Assembly: GCA_910577395.1 (NCBI GenBank)
Contig: CAJTLG010000004.1
Span: 62,001 to 126,000, forward strand
Length of the DNA stretch: 64,000 bases
Direction: 5' to 3'
From: an uncultured Vampirovibrio sp.
Lineage (GTDB): Bacteria > Cyanobacteriota > Vampirovibrionia > Gastranaerophilales > Gastranaerophilaceae
A model generated the notes under the pieces. It had not been told where the DNA came from, searched no databases, and was given only the letters and a program-made list of their open reading frames with translations. The translations under genes were made by a program, and so were the position numbers. Below, piece by piece: positions 45,302-53,985 of this stretch (position 1 is its first letter; every line of letters begins with the position of its first letter).

Positions 45302-46576
45302 ATGGAAAAAATAAAAATTAAAGCAAAAGAACAAAATGCAATTATTGAATCATTAAAAGCCGGGATTGTCCCAAGAATTGGTTTGCAGCATATTCAAGTT
45401 GGTAGAGCTGATGAAATTAAAGAAATGATAAAAGATTATGATTTAATTTCTGATGGTGGAGCAAAAGTAAGATTCATTATTGGAGAATATGGTTCCGGAA
45501 AAACATTTTTCTTAACTTTATCTAAATTAATAGCTCATGAAAAGAATTTAGTTGTTGTTTCGGCTGATATTACAACGGAAAAAGTATTATGTTCTTCTGA
45601 TGGAAAATCTCAAAAATTATTTTCTGAATTAATAACAAATATGTCTACTAAAACAAAACCTGATGGAGGAGCTTTAAGGTCTATTATTGAAAGATGGGCA
45701 TCAAAAATTTTACAAAATAATGAAAATATTACAGAAGAAGATATTTATAAAGAATTGTTGCCATTAGAAAAATATGTTGCATGTTATGATTTTTCGAAGG
45801 TATTAACTAACTATATTAATGCATATCAGAATGGTGATGATATAAAAATGTCACAAGCTCTCAGATGGTTAAGAGCGGAGTATTCTACTAAAACTGATGC
45901 ACGTAATGATTTAGGAGTGAGAACTATCATAGATGATAATAATTTCTATGAATACTTGAAATTGTTTGCAGGTTTTGTACGATTGGCAGGATATTCAGGA
46001 TTGCTAATTAGTATTGACGAATTAGCAATATTAGCAAGACTTAAATCTAATATTAGAAATAAAAACTTTGAAAGAATTTTAAATATTATCAATGATTCCC
46101 TTCAAGGGACAACTGAATATATTGGTTTTATATTTGGTGGAACACCTGAATTTTTAGAGGATAAATACAAAGGTATGTACAGTTATGGAGCATTGGAAAC
46201 TCGTCTTGCTGATAATATTTTTGCAAAAGAAGGAATGAAAGACTTAACTGGGCCGGTTATAAGGCTTGAAAACTTATCACAAGAAGAATTATATATGCTG
46301 TTCTTAAATATTAGAAATGTATTTGCAGAATACGATGAAACTAAACATTTGGTTGCAGAAAATGATATTCAAGTATTTATGCAATGGCTTATGAATAGGT
46401 TGGGAGCTAAATCTTTCCTTTCTCCAAGAGAATCGATAAAAGCATTTATAGGTTTACTAAGTCAATTACAAAATTATCCTGATACAAATATTTCAAATTA
46501 TCTTTCTGGAGTGCAAATTCAAGAAGATAAAGAAGCTATTGATGATGAATTAGTATCGCTAACATTAGGAGAATAA
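45302..46576 (+). CDS. sngB: Shango defence protein B: BrxD-like (DUF2791) ATPase
   Basis: 424 aa. Walker A GEYGSGKT (residues 61-68) and Walker B LLISIDE (234-240) in a BREX BrxD-type P-loop ATPase. Also typical are the early GLQHIQVGRADEI segment and IGFIFGGTPEFLEDKYKGMYSY. It begins 4 bp after sngA and overlaps sngC by one base, so the three genes form one translationally coupled operon. BrxD-type ATPases also occur in BREX, but no PglX, PglZ or BrxC gene is present here. Confidence 0.88.
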   Translation: MEKIKIKAKEQNAIIESLKAGIVPRIGLQHIQVGRADEIKEMIKDYDLISDGGAKVRFIIGEYGSGKTFFLTLSKLIAHEKNLVVVSADITTEKVLCSSDGKSQKLFSELITNMSTKTKPDGGALRSIIERWASKILQNNENITEEDIYKELLPLEKYVACYDFSKVLTNYINAYQNGDDIKMSQALRWLRAEYSTKTDARNDLGVRTIIDDNNFYEYLKLFAGFVRLAGYSGLLISIDELAILARLKSNIRNKNFERILNIINDSLQGTTEYIGFIFGGTPEFLEDKYKGMYSYGALETRLADNIFAKEGMKDLTGPVIRLENLSQEELYMLFLNIRNVFAEYDETKHLVAENDIQVFMQWLMNRLGAKSFLSPRESIKAFIGLLSQLQNYPDTNISNYLSGVQIQEDKEAIDDELVSLTLGE

Positions 46577-48711
46577 TGGAACCTTTTTATCTATTAAATA
46601 AAAAAATACAAAAAGTTATTCATGAAATGAAATGGGGAAACTTTAGACCAATTCAGGATGAAGCTATACTGCATATGATTAATTCTCCGAGTGATATGAT
46701 AATATCGGCTCCAACGGCAAGTGGAAAAACCGAAGCAGCTTTTTTGCCAATTATTTCTCAAATAGCAGATAATGGAAAAGATTCTGTAAAAATATTGTAT
46801 ATTTCCCCACTAAAAGCTCTTATAAATGATCAATTTTCAAGAATTGAAGCCTTATGCAAACATATAGATTTCCCTATTACCAAATGGCATGGAGATGCCA
46901 ATCAATCAAAAAAAGCTACATTAATTAAAAATCCTACAGGTATTTTACTTATAACTCCTGAATCCATTGAATCGTTATTCCTCAATAAAACAGAGTGTTT
47001 AGGTTTATTATTTAAAAATTTAGAATATATTGTAATTGACGAAATACATAGTTTTATAGGTAATGAAAGAGGAACTCAATTAAAAAGTTTGATTAACAGA
47101 TTAGAACATGCCATTGAAATACATCCTCATAAAATAGCTTTATCTGCGACAATAAGTAATCTTTTGGATATAGCAAAGTGGTTAAACCCGAGCGATCCTG
47201 ATGCTGTTAGAATAATTGAAGATACTGATAAATCGAAAGACACTGTTGGCTTAATAAAATGTTATGCAAATATACCTCCTGCAATAGATGTGGATAAAGA
47301 TGATTTTTCAGACTTAAAACAAGATTTATTCAAGGTTATAAAACAAGACAAAAATTTAATTTTTGCAAATGCAAAAATGACACTGGAAGAATATTGTGAT
47401 TCAATGCAAAATATTGCACAAGAAAATAATTTTCCAAATAACTTTCATATTCATCATGGTTCATTGGCCAAAAATATAAGAGAGCAATGCGAGGATTTAT
47501 TAAAGAAAAATTCAAATATATCAGTTTTTTGTACAAATACCTTAGAACTAGGAATTGATATCGGGAATATTGACCGAGTAATATTTTTAGCACCACCGTT
47601 CTCTGTTGCCTCTATGGTGCAACGACTTGGGCGTTGTGGCAGGAAGGAAAATGCAAGAAAAGAGTTTAGATTTTATATTGAAGAAAATGCTATTAATGAT
47701 AAAGCAACATGGCAAGACAAGTTAAGAGTTCAATTGGTTCAAAGCATTGCTATTATTGAACTTATGCTAAAAGGATTTAGTGAACCACTTGATACTGATA
47801 CATTTGATTATTCAACTTTTGTTCATCAAATTTTATCATACTTGGGACAAACTGGTGGAGCCAACGCTTCCAAAATATATTCTAATATTGCAGAAATATC
47901 TTTTAATCATTATTTTTCTAAAGAAGATTTTATAGCAATTTTACAAAAACTTAATTCTGATGAAATTATCTACCAAATGCCTGATAGAACAATAACATTA
48001 AGCAAACTTGGCGAAAGAATTGTTGAAAGTTATGAGTTTTATGCAGCATTTATGACTCCTAAAGATTGGAAAGTTGTATGTAACGGAAAAGAAATTGGAC
48101 AGATTTCCGGAGGAAATCTTTTATTTTTAAAAGAGGGTAGTCATTTTCTATTAGCAGGAAAGCGTTGGGAAATTGTTGAATTTAAAAATAAAATTCAAAC
48201 TATTATTGTAAAAAAAGCATATGGAAAGAAACCTATCAAATTTAATGGGGGTACTCAAAATATGCATAGAGCAATTCATCAAAAAATGTTGGAAATTTAT
48301 GAAACTAATTATGTTCCGAAATATTTGTCTCAGTCATCTATTCCAATTATAGAAGAAGGCTTTAAAAACTATAAAACATATATAAAAGCATCAGATAGCA
48401 ATATTCTAACAGTATTAGAAGGAACTCGCATGCAAAATACCATTGGATTATTGCTAAAGTATTGTGGTATGGATATTGAAGATGGCGGAATAGGATATTA
48501 TTCAACTAGTGGTAAGTTAGAGTTAATTAAAACACTAAAATCTATTGATTTTTCTATACTCGATAAAAATTCAGTAATTAATTTAATTGATAAGCCACTT
48601 AAGTACAAAAAGAAATTTGATCACTTATTGCCTGATGATATTCTTAATAAGGCATATGAACAACAATGTTTAGATTTTTCTGGAGCAAAAGAATTTATTG
48701 ATGGCTTATAA
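46576..48711 (+). CDS. sngC: Shango defence protein C: Lhr/BrxHI-like superfamily II helicase
   Basis: 711 aa. Motif I APTASGKT (45-52), motif II DEIH (155-158), motif III-like ALSATIS, and a second RecA domain with CTNTLELGIDIG and motif VI QRLGRCGR. The C-terminal ~350 residues are the winged-helix and extra domain found in Lhr-type helicases. Third gene of the Shango system; helicase activity is expected to act on phage DNA or RNA. A one-base overlap (TAATG) couples it to sngB. Confidence 0.88.
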   Translation: MEPFYLLNKKIQKVIHEMKWGNFRPIQDEAILHMINSPSDMIISAPTASGKTEAAFLPIISQIADNGKDSVKILYISPLKALINDQFSRIEALCKHIDFPITKWHGDANQSKKATLIKNPTGILLITPESIESLFLNKTECLGLLFKNLEYIVIDEIHSFIGNERGTQLKSLINRLEHAIEIHPHKIALSATISNLLDIAKWLNPSDPDAVRIIEDTDKSKDTVGLIKCYANIPPAIDVDKDDFSDLKQDLFKVIKQDKNLIFANAKMTLEEYCDSMQNIAQENNFPNNFHIHHGSLAKNIREQCEDLLKKNSNISVFCTNTLELGIDIGNIDRVIFLAPPFSVASMVQRLGRCGRKENARKEFRFYIEENAINDKATWQDKLRVQLVQSIAIIELMLKGFSEPLDTDTFDYSTFVHQILSYLGQTGGANASKIYSNIAEISFNHYFSKEDFIAILQKLNSDEIIYQMPDRTITLSKLGERIVESYEFYAAFMTPKDWKVVCNGKEIGQISGGNLLFLKEGSHFLLAGKRWEIVEFKNKIQTIIVKKAYGKKPIKFNGGTQNMHRAIHQKMLEIYETNYVPKYLSQSSIPIIEEGFKNYKTYIKASDSNILTVLEGTRMQNTIGLLLKYCGMDIEDGGIGYYSTSGKLELIKTLKSIDFSILDKNSVINLIDKPLKYKKKFDHLLPDDILNKAYEQQCLDFSGAKEFIDGL

Positions 48712-49007
48712 GTAGTTAAAGCGGTTTGAAAACCATTAATGTTTAATGGTTTAATAAAATTTTCAAATGTCCTGTTCCAAAATAATCATTTGAAGCGTAC
48801 ACTTTAAAACAGGGTCTAAACTTCCGCCATTACTGAATAAAAGCAAAAGTTAATTCTTAGACAACAAATCGACAGTTGAACGACTTTTCATGACTTTTGA
48901 AATGATTATTTTTCGACACTTCCGACCGCTTGAAACCTAAACAAAAAGCCCTTTTTGGGGCAATAATCTTTTTAACCGTACATAATACTTTTGTCTGTTA
49001 TAATACA
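48712..49007. other. Non-coding right arm of the defence island
   Basis: AACCATT/AATGGTT hairpin at 48731-48751 soon after sngC, followed by an AT-rich tract (weak terminator). A 12-bp perfect inverted repeat AAATAATCATTT lies at 48780-48791 and 48900-48911. No intact gene and no recombinase remnant is readable. TATAAT at about 48999 precedes the repeat. Confidence 0.4.
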
Positions 49008-49041
49008 GTAAAATAAGGGCGTAAGCGTTTAAAATCGCGTG
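49008..49041 (+). repeat. 34-bp direct repeat, right end of defence island (att-like)
   Basis: Perfect copy of 42723-42756. It lies 63 bp beyond the 3' end of tRNA-Asp, next to that gene's terminator. Confidence 0.85.
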
Positions 49042-49070
49042 CGTGCTGAGGGTGAGGAGTACCCGTATAT

Positions 49071-49092
49071 TAAAAAAGCACCCGAAGGTGCT
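49071..49092 (-). terminator. Terminator of tRNA-Asp
   Basis: On the minus strand AGCACC-TTCG-GGTGCT followed by TTTTTA: a UUCG-capped stem with T tract, 12 bp after the CCA end. Confidence 0.85.
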
Positions 49093-49103
49093 AATTTTAA
49101 TAA

Positions 49104-49180
49104 TGGCGGGGACGACGGGTATCGAACCCGCGACCTCATGCGTGACAGGCATGCACTCTAACCAGCTGAGCTACGCCCCC
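49104..49180 (-). tRNA. tRNA-Asp (anticodon GUC)
   Basis: 77 nt, CCA encoded. The acceptor GGGGGCG pairs with CGTCCCC (one G-U), the D arm is GCTC/GAGT with AGCTGGTTA loop, the anticodon stem is CATGC/GCATG with loop CTGTCAC giving GUC, and the T arm is GCGGG-TTCGATA-CCCGT. Discriminator G73, as expected for Asp. Confidence 0.95.
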
Positions 49181-49206
49181 ATACCATTAAATCTATTCAA
49201 TTTTCA
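49177..49206 (-). repeat. 30-bp direct repeat containing the tRNA-Asp promoter/leader
   Basis: Identical to 49299-49328. It spans the first four bases of tRNA-Asp and the upstream AT-rich leader, including TAGATT as a possible -10. Confidence 0.8.
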
Positions 49207-49227
49207 TTAATCTTTAATGTTTCTGTG

Positions 49228-49302
49228 ACGTGCCTGCCCCGGCATGCAATTTTCGTATATCGCAGGTTTTACACCTGCTTGGCCAGCTATAGCTTACGCC
49301 CC
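49228..49302 (-). pseudogene. tRNA-like remnant upstream of tRNA-Asp
   Basis: On the minus strand the 5' part reads GGGGCGTAAGCTATAGCTGG, then an anticodon-arm-like hairpin GCAGG-TGTAAAA-CCTGC, but no matching acceptor 3' strand and no normal T arm follow. The 30-bp leader directly upstream is a perfect copy of the tRNA-Asp leader, so this looks like a decayed duplicate or unrelated tRNA under a duplicated promoter. Confidence 0.4.
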
Positions 49303-49328
49303 ATACCATTAAATCTATTCAATTTTCA
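49299..49328 (-). repeat. 30-bp direct repeat, upstream copy
   Basis: Second copy of the tRNA leader repeat. Here TTGAAA, 17 bp and TAGATT form a plausible promoter reading toward the tRNA-like remnant and tRNA-Asp. Confidence 0.75.
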
Positions 49329-49386
49329 ATAAGTTTTCAATAGTTTGCTTTTTTATAATATCAAAACAATAAACTATTGTCTACAA

Positions 49387-49641
49387 TTAATTTGCGTAAA
49401 CACTTACTTGTTTTCTGTCTCTTCTGTGCGGCTCAAACTTAACCACACCGTCAATTAGGGCATACAAAGTATCATCTTTACCTATGCCTACGTTTTTACC
49501 GGGGTGGAACTTTGTTCCTCTTTGTCTAACAAGTATATTACCGGCAAGCACCTGTTCGTTGCCAAATTTTTTGACACCTAATCGCTGTGCTTCCGAATCT
49601 CTTCCGTTCTTTGATGAACCTACACCTTTCTTATGTGCCAT
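49387..49641 (-). CDS. rpmA: Ribosomal protein bL27
   Basis: 84 aa, full length: MAHKKGVGSSKNGRDSEAQR, the conserved N-terminus reaching toward the peptidyl-transferase centre, then GNILVRQRGTKFHPGKNVGIG-type core. There is no N-terminal extension needing cleavage. The start overlaps the rplU stop by one base (TAATG), the classic rplU-rpmA pair. Confidence 0.97.
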   Translation of the reverse strand: MAHKKGVGSSKNGRDSEAQRLGVKKFGNEQVLAGNILVRQRGTKFHPGKNVGIGKDDTLYALIDGVVKFEPHRRDRKQVSVYAN

Positions 49642-49994
49642 TATTCTTCTCCTGCTTCAGTTTCTTGTGATTTTTTGCCGGCTTTTGTATTGATTTTATT
49701 AATCATTACGCGGCTGTATTGTTGTCTGTGGCCTTGTTTTTTTCTGTAGCCTTTTTTTGGGCGCTGTTTGAAAACAATAATCTTTTTTGCTTTGTCATTC
49801 TTGATTATTGAGCCTTCAATCACGGCGCCTTCCACGTATGGCTGGCCAACTTTGGATTTTTTACCGTTAACAAGCATTACAACCTTGTCAAAAGTAACTT
49901 TGTCGTTTTCATTGGCGTGTAAAAGCTCCATATCAACATATCTGCCTTCTTCGAGCTTATATTGTTTGCCGCCTGTTTCAACTATAGCGTACAT
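49641..49994 (-). CDS. rplU: Ribosomal protein bL21
   Basis: 117 aa from the ATG at 49994, preceded by AGAAAGGA; the frame is open further upstream without a ribosome site. MYAIVETGGKQYKLEEG is the standard N-terminus, with KKGYRKKQGHRQQYSRVMI binding 23S rRNA. The C-terminus has a short charged extension (KSQETEAGEE). Cotranscribed with rpmA. Confidence 0.97.
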   Translation of the reverse strand: MYAIVETGGKQYKLEEGRYVDMELLHANENDKVTFDKVVMLVNGKKSKVGQPYVEGAVIEGSIIKNDKAKKIIVFKQRPKKGYRKKQGHRQQYSRVMINKINTKAGKKSQETEAGEE

Positions 49995-50080
49995 TTTGTC
50001 GTTTTTCCTTTCTAAGGTTTTTAGGGACTGCAGCCATTTTAGCTGGCATTTAGACGCAGCCAACCTGTCTCAACATAAAA
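49995..50080 (-). promoter_or_regulatory. Candidate L21 leader
   Basis: About 85 bases upstream of rplU contain repeated GGCTGC elements and a GCCAGC...GGCTGC region able to form short stems. The position fits an autoregulatory L21 leader, but the fold was not computed. Confidence 0.35.
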
Positions 50081-50135
50081 AATATACCCCAAGCATATTA
50101 CGGTGTCAATCCTTGTTTTTGAAACGTGTGCAATT

Positions 50136-51425
50136 CTATATCCACACGGTTTTTAGGGGTAGTTTTTCTACTTCAAGTTCATAAATTGCCTCTGCGCCTA
50201 AATCTTCAAAGGCTGCAATGCGTGAAGATTTGACACACTGCTGCAATACGCAGGCTATACCACCTGTAGCCTTGAAATAAAGCTTGTTTAGCCCGTTTAT
50301 TGTCCTGTCACCCTTGCCAATTGTGGCTATTACGCCATATTCGTATAAACGGGGCGCAAATTTATCCATGCGCTTGGATGTTGTAGGGCCTACGGGGCCT
50401 ATGATTTCACCTTTTGATGCAGGGCAAGGGCCTGCGTAAAAAATAATTTTATCTTTTAGGTTAACCGGTAAAATGCAGTCATTGTCTATCATTTCAGCTA
50501 AACGCTGATGTGCGGCATCGCGTGCTGTAAATATAGTTCCTGAAAGCAAAATTTCTTCACCGTTTTTTAAATTTTTTAAGGCAGATAAGTCATTTGTCCT
50601 TATTTGGCGTGCGTTTTGCCCTGTTTTAACGTCATCATATTTTTGAAACTCTTTTGTGTAGATGATTTCGCCGTTTTTTATTTTTGCACTTGCGTAGCGA
50701 AGGCTGTGACAGCTTATGTTTACACAAACAGGAAGGCATGCTATGTGAGTGGGGGCGGTCATTATCCGGGTTTCAAATACGTTTGGTATGTCAATTTCTA
50801 CATTTTTTCCGCAAAAAAGTGCATATTTAGCTAAATATGCAGCAGTTTCGGCACATCCGCCCGCACCAATTCCTACAGACATAGGCGGGCAGGCATTTTC
50901 ACCTGCAGAAATTACCTGTTCCTTTACAAAATCAAGGATTTCGGCATAGTTTGCCGTTGGGTTAAACATCTTTAACGAGGTCATGTTTTCTGCGCCACCC
51001 CCCTTAATTCCAACAAGGATGCTGATTTCATCCCCCTTAACGAGCCGAAAGTGAATAAGGGCGGGCGTATTATCGCTTTTGTTTGTTCTGTCAAAGATTG
51101 CATCACAAACGGTGGATTTTCTGTAACACTTGTCTTTGTAACAATCCCGAACGGCTCTGTTTATGGTGTCTTCAAGGTATTCTCCTTGCAAAATTACGTC
51201 CTGGCCTGTTTCTATAAATACTATAACCTGCCCTGTGTCCTGACAGAGCGGTCTTTTGGTGTTTTGTGCAAGGTGTGCATTTTTTAAAATTTTATCCCGA
51301 TAATTACATTCAAAGTTGGAAAGCTTTTCATAGACTGCTTTTGGTAGATTTGTATTTGCCTGTTCAATTAAATTATAAATTACTTTATAGATGATATCAG
51401 TGTTCAAGCTTTGTTTTAAACCCAT
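50136..51425 (-). CDS. fumA: Fumarate hydratase class I (fused alpha and beta domains)
   Basis: 429 aa iron-sulfur fumarase interconverting fumarate and malate. The N-terminal alpha domain has LCQDTGQVIVFIETG, KGGGAENMT, GENACPPMSVGIGAGGCAETAAYLAKYAL, supplying the three cluster cysteines (Cys in CQDTG, ACPP and GGCAE). The beta domain begins around LSGTIFTARDAAH and includes YAGPCPASKGEIIGPVGPTTSKRMD. In many anaerobes these are two genes; here they are one. A tartrate-dehydratase-like role cannot be excluded. Confidence 0.88.
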   Translation of the reverse strand: MGLKQSLNTDIIYKVIYNLIEQANTNLPKAVYEKLSNFECNYRDKILKNAHLAQNTKRPLCQDTGQVIVFIETGQDVILQGEYLEDTINRAVRDCYKDKCYRKSTVCDAIFDRTNKSDNTPALIHFRLVKGDEISILVGIKGGGAENMTSLKMFNPTANYAEILDFVKEQVISAGENACPPMSVGIGAGGCAETAAYLAKYALFCGKNVEIDIPNVFETRIMTAPTHIACLPVCVNISCHSLRYASAKIKNGEIIYTKEFQKYDDVKTGQNARQIRTNDLSALKNLKNGEEILLSGTIFTARDAAHQRLAEMIDNDCILPVNLKDKIIFYAGPCPASKGEIIGPVGPTTSKRMDKFAPRLYEYGVIATIGKGDRTINGLNKLYFKATGGIACVLQQCVKSSRIAAFEDLGAEAIYELEVEKLPLKTVWI

Positions 51426-51481
51426 ATTGAACTTTCTTATTTTAAATTGACTTTCATAAAAAAAATAATATCATATATATT

Positions 51482-51748
51482 ATGAGGATGATACAAAAAT
51501 TAAAGGCCCTTGAAAAAGCTGTTGTTTTTCTAAGGTGGGCAACTGACGGCCAATTTGGCAAAATAAAATATGTGGGCTCTGATTTTATAGAGTTTGAAAT
51601 TCTTGATATGGATTCTATGGAATATACTGAAACCGTGCTTATAAACTCACAACTTTTGCTTGAAGTTATAGTTTCAGGTTTTGAAGTGTCAAGAGTTATT
51701 GCGGAAGTATCCCATAAAATGGAAATAGCGGATTTGGGGAATAACTAA
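51482..51748 (+). CDS. Small conserved-type hypothetical protein
   Basis: 88 aa, one compact domain: a short N-terminal helix, then alternating strands (GKIKYVGSDFIEFEILDMDSMEYTETVLINSQLLLEVIVSGF in part), reminiscent of a small beta-barrel (Sm/KOW-like) but without a diagnostic motif. Divergent from fumarase with a 56-bp spacer and convergent with the kinase gene at 51757. Function unknown. Confidence 0.5.
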   Translation: MRMIQKLKALEKAVVFLRWATDGQFGKIKYVGSDFIEFEILDMDSMEYTETVLINSQLLLEVIVSGFEVSRVIAEVSHKMEIADLGNN

Positions 51749-51756
51749 TTATTGTC

Positions 51757-52419
51757 CTAAGCTTTTAGTTCCAGATGAAAGCAGATTTTATTTTTATTTT
51801 TTGTGTGATAGATTTTTCCGCTGAGTTTTGTCATTGCTTCGCGTATTATTTCCTGCCCAAAGCCGGTTGATATTTTAGGGTCTTTTATTGTGTGGCTGCA
51901 TATTGTATTTGTAATGCACACTGAAACCCGTGATTTATTTTTTGAAACTTCGACACGTACTTCTTCTGTGTTTGGGGAATATTTTACTGCATTGGTAAGT
52001 AAATTCAGGAAAATTCTTCTAACCATTTGCCTGTCGGTATAGACAAGAATGCTTTCATTTGTACTTATCAGGTTTAATTTCAGGTTTTTTTCTATAATTA
52101 AAAACCGAAGGGCATAAATTTCCTCGTTAAGCAGGTTTATCAGATTAAAATATTCATATTTTACCTGATATTTGCCGCTTTCAAAAGAATAGTTTTCCAT
52201 AAGATTTTCTATATATTCTAAATTGTGTTTATTTACTTTATAAATTTCTTTTAATATCTCGTTGGCGGATATTTTTTTTGTATCTAAATTTTCAAGAGCA
52301 ATATTTATGCCTGCAATTGGGGATTTAATGTCATGAAGTATGTTTAGAATGAATTCTTTGTTTTGCTCTTCTTTTGTTTTCATAAATATACTTATAAAGC
52401 GCTTAACAAGTTTTTTCAT
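51757..52419 (-). CDS. Short cytosolic histidine kinase
   Basis: 220 aa, kinase core only: H-box NILHDIKSPIAG, N-box RIFLNLLTNAVKYS, shortened G region STGFGQEIIREAM. No membrane helix and no sensor domain; the G2 box appears degenerate. Convergent with the small gene at 51482 and divergent from pgi; no response regulator is nearby. Its partner and signal are unknown. Confidence 0.75.
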   Translation of the reverse strand: MKKLVKRFISIFMKTKEEQNKEFILNILHDIKSPIAGINIALENLDTKKISANEILKEIYKVNKHNLEYIENLMENYSFESGKYQVKYEYFNLINLLNEEIYALRFLIIEKNLKLNLISTNESILVYTDRQMVRRIFLNLLTNAVKYSPNTEEVRVEVSKNKSRVSVCITNTICSHTIKDPKISTGFGQEIIREAMTKLSGKIYHTKNKNKICFHLELKA

Positions 52420-52462
52420 TCCCCTTCAAGGGTTAAAATGAGGGTGATTTTTACAATCGGTA

Positions 52463-52490
52463 TTTACAACTGATTGTGATTGGGTACAAT
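52463..52490 (+). promoter_or_regulatory. Promoter of pgi
   Basis: TTTACA, 16-bp spacer, TACAAT, 35 bp upstream of the pgi ATG. Confidence 0.55.
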
Positions 52491-52525
52491 TAATAGTAAA
52501 GTGTAGTATTTTTGAAGGGAAAATA

Positions 52526-53911
52526 ATGATTAAACTTAACTACAAAAACGTTAGCGAAGAGGTTATAGGTGCTGAGTACGGGCTGAATATTGAGAAAGAA
52601 TTTAATGAATATGCCCCGAAAATTGAATCTATTATCATGGATTTAAATTTAAGAAAAGATAAACCAGGACAATGGCTTCAATGGATGAATTTAGGCTATA
52701 ACGAAGAAACCGTTTGGTATGTAAAAGAATATGCCGCAATGGTTGAAGGGCGTTTTGATAACATTTTGGTGTTAGGTATAGGCGGTTCCGCATTAGGCGG
52801 GATAGCGGTTACTGAGGCTCTTTTAAAACCTTATTGGAACCTTCTTTCAACATCTGACAGAGGCAATCAACCAAGAATTTTCTTCCTTGATAATATTGAC
52901 CCTGACCAAATCAATGCACTTTTAAATATGCTTGATTTAAGAAGAACGCTTGTTAATGTAATCACAAAATCAGGCTCTACGGCTGAAACAATGAGTCAAT
53001 TTATGATTATTAAAGACAGAATGCAAAAGCTTTTAGGGGATGATTACAGAAAAAATATCGTAGCAACAACAGATAAACAATCAGGCATCTTAAGGCAGAT
53101 TGCAAATGAAGAAGGCTATAAAACATTTGTTGTGCCTGATGATGTGGGCGGCAGATTTTCAGTATTTTCTGCAGTGGGCCTTGTGCCGTTTGCACTTGTG
53201 GGTATTGATATTGATGAAATTGTTGAAGGTGTTAAGGTTATGGATTTAGCCCTTAAAAACACCGATATCCATAAAAACATTGCTGCGCAAAATGCTTTAA
53301 TTCATTATTTAATGGATACTAAAAAAGGTCATTATTTATCAGTAATGATGCCTTATTCAAGCAGATTAAAATATGTATCTGATTGGTATGTGCAGCTTTG
53401 GGCCGAATCTTTAGGTAAAGAAGTTGATAAAAACGGCAACAGGGTAAATGTAGGCCCGACACCTATCAAGGCACTCGGTGCAACAGACCAGCACTCTCAA
53501 ATTCAGCTTTATAACGAAGGAAAACATGATAAAATTATTAACTTTATCCGTGTTGAAGAATTTGATACAAACCTTGAAATTCCAAAAATCTTTGATTGTA
53601 CCGGTGTAAATTATCTTGGCGGCAAAACAATTAATGAATTAATTAACGCTGAGGCCGATTCTACAGCGGTTGCGCTTGCAGACTTTAAGCGTCCTAATTT
53701 GACAATTTCACTTCCCAGGGTGAATGCTTATTATTTAGCGCAATTATTCTATATGCTTGAAGTGCAGACTGCTATAGCAGGTGAATTGTATAATATTAAT
53801 ACATTTAACCAGCCTGGTGTAGAGCAAGCTAAAAATTATACTTATGCTTTAATGGGCAGGTCCGGATATGAAGAATCAAGGGAAGAATTAACCTGTAAGA
53901 TTGGAAGATAA
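52526..53911 (+). CDS. pgi: Glucose-6-phosphate isomerase
   Basis: 461 aa, short bacterial type. Converts glucose-6-P and fructose-6-P. Conserved ILVLGIGGSALGG, then NVITKSGSTAETMSQF with the phosphate-binding SGST loop, GGRFSVFSAVGLVP, and GATDQHSQIQLYNEG with the catalytic His region. AAGGG precedes the ATG by 7 bases. Followed by a bidirectional terminator shared with fic. Confidence 0.95.
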   Translation: MIKLNYKNVSEEVIGAEYGLNIEKEFNEYAPKIESIIMDLNLRKDKPGQWLQWMNLGYNEETVWYVKEYAAMVEGRFDNILVLGIGGSALGGIAVTEALLKPYWNLLSTSDRGNQPRIFFLDNIDPDQINALLNMLDLRRTLVNVITKSGSTAETMSQFMIIKDRMQKLLGDDYRKNIVATTDKQSGILRQIANEEGYKTFVVPDDVGGRFSVFSAVGLVPFALVGIDIDEIVEGVKVMDLALKNTDIHKNIAAQNALIHYLMDTKKGHYLSVMMPYSSRLKYVSDWYVQLWAESLGKEVDKNGNRVNVGPTPIKALGATDQHSQIQLYNEGKHDKIINFIRVEEFDTNLEIPKIFDCTGVNYLGGKTINELINAEADSTAVALADFKRPNLTISLPRVNAYYLAQLFYMLEVQTAIAGELYNINTFNQPGVEQAKNYTYALMGRSGYEESREELTCKIGR

Positions 53912-53947
53912 TTAAAATTTCCGGCATGGAAAATAATAAGGTAAAAT

Positions 53948-53977
53948 AAAAGCTCCGTTTTTATGCGGGGCTTTTTG
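53948..53977. terminator. Bidirectional terminator between pgi and fic
   Basis: AAAGCTCCG/CGGGGCTTT-type stem, with a T run on the plus strand and a matching A run upstream, so it serves both convergent genes. Confidence 0.8.
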
Positions 53978-53985
53978 ATTAGCAG

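Noticed and set aside
45302..48711. BREX assignment for the ATPase and helicase genes
   Set aside because: PglX, PglZ, BrxC and BrxA/B genes are absent, while the TerB protein upstream completes the Shango trio.
48780..48911. 12-bp inverted repeat as transposon ends
   Set aside because: Very AT-rich, encloses no gene, no target duplication seen.
48937..49152. Minus-strand 71-codon frame overlapping tRNA-Asp
   Set aside because: It starts inside the tRNA and runs through its terminator.
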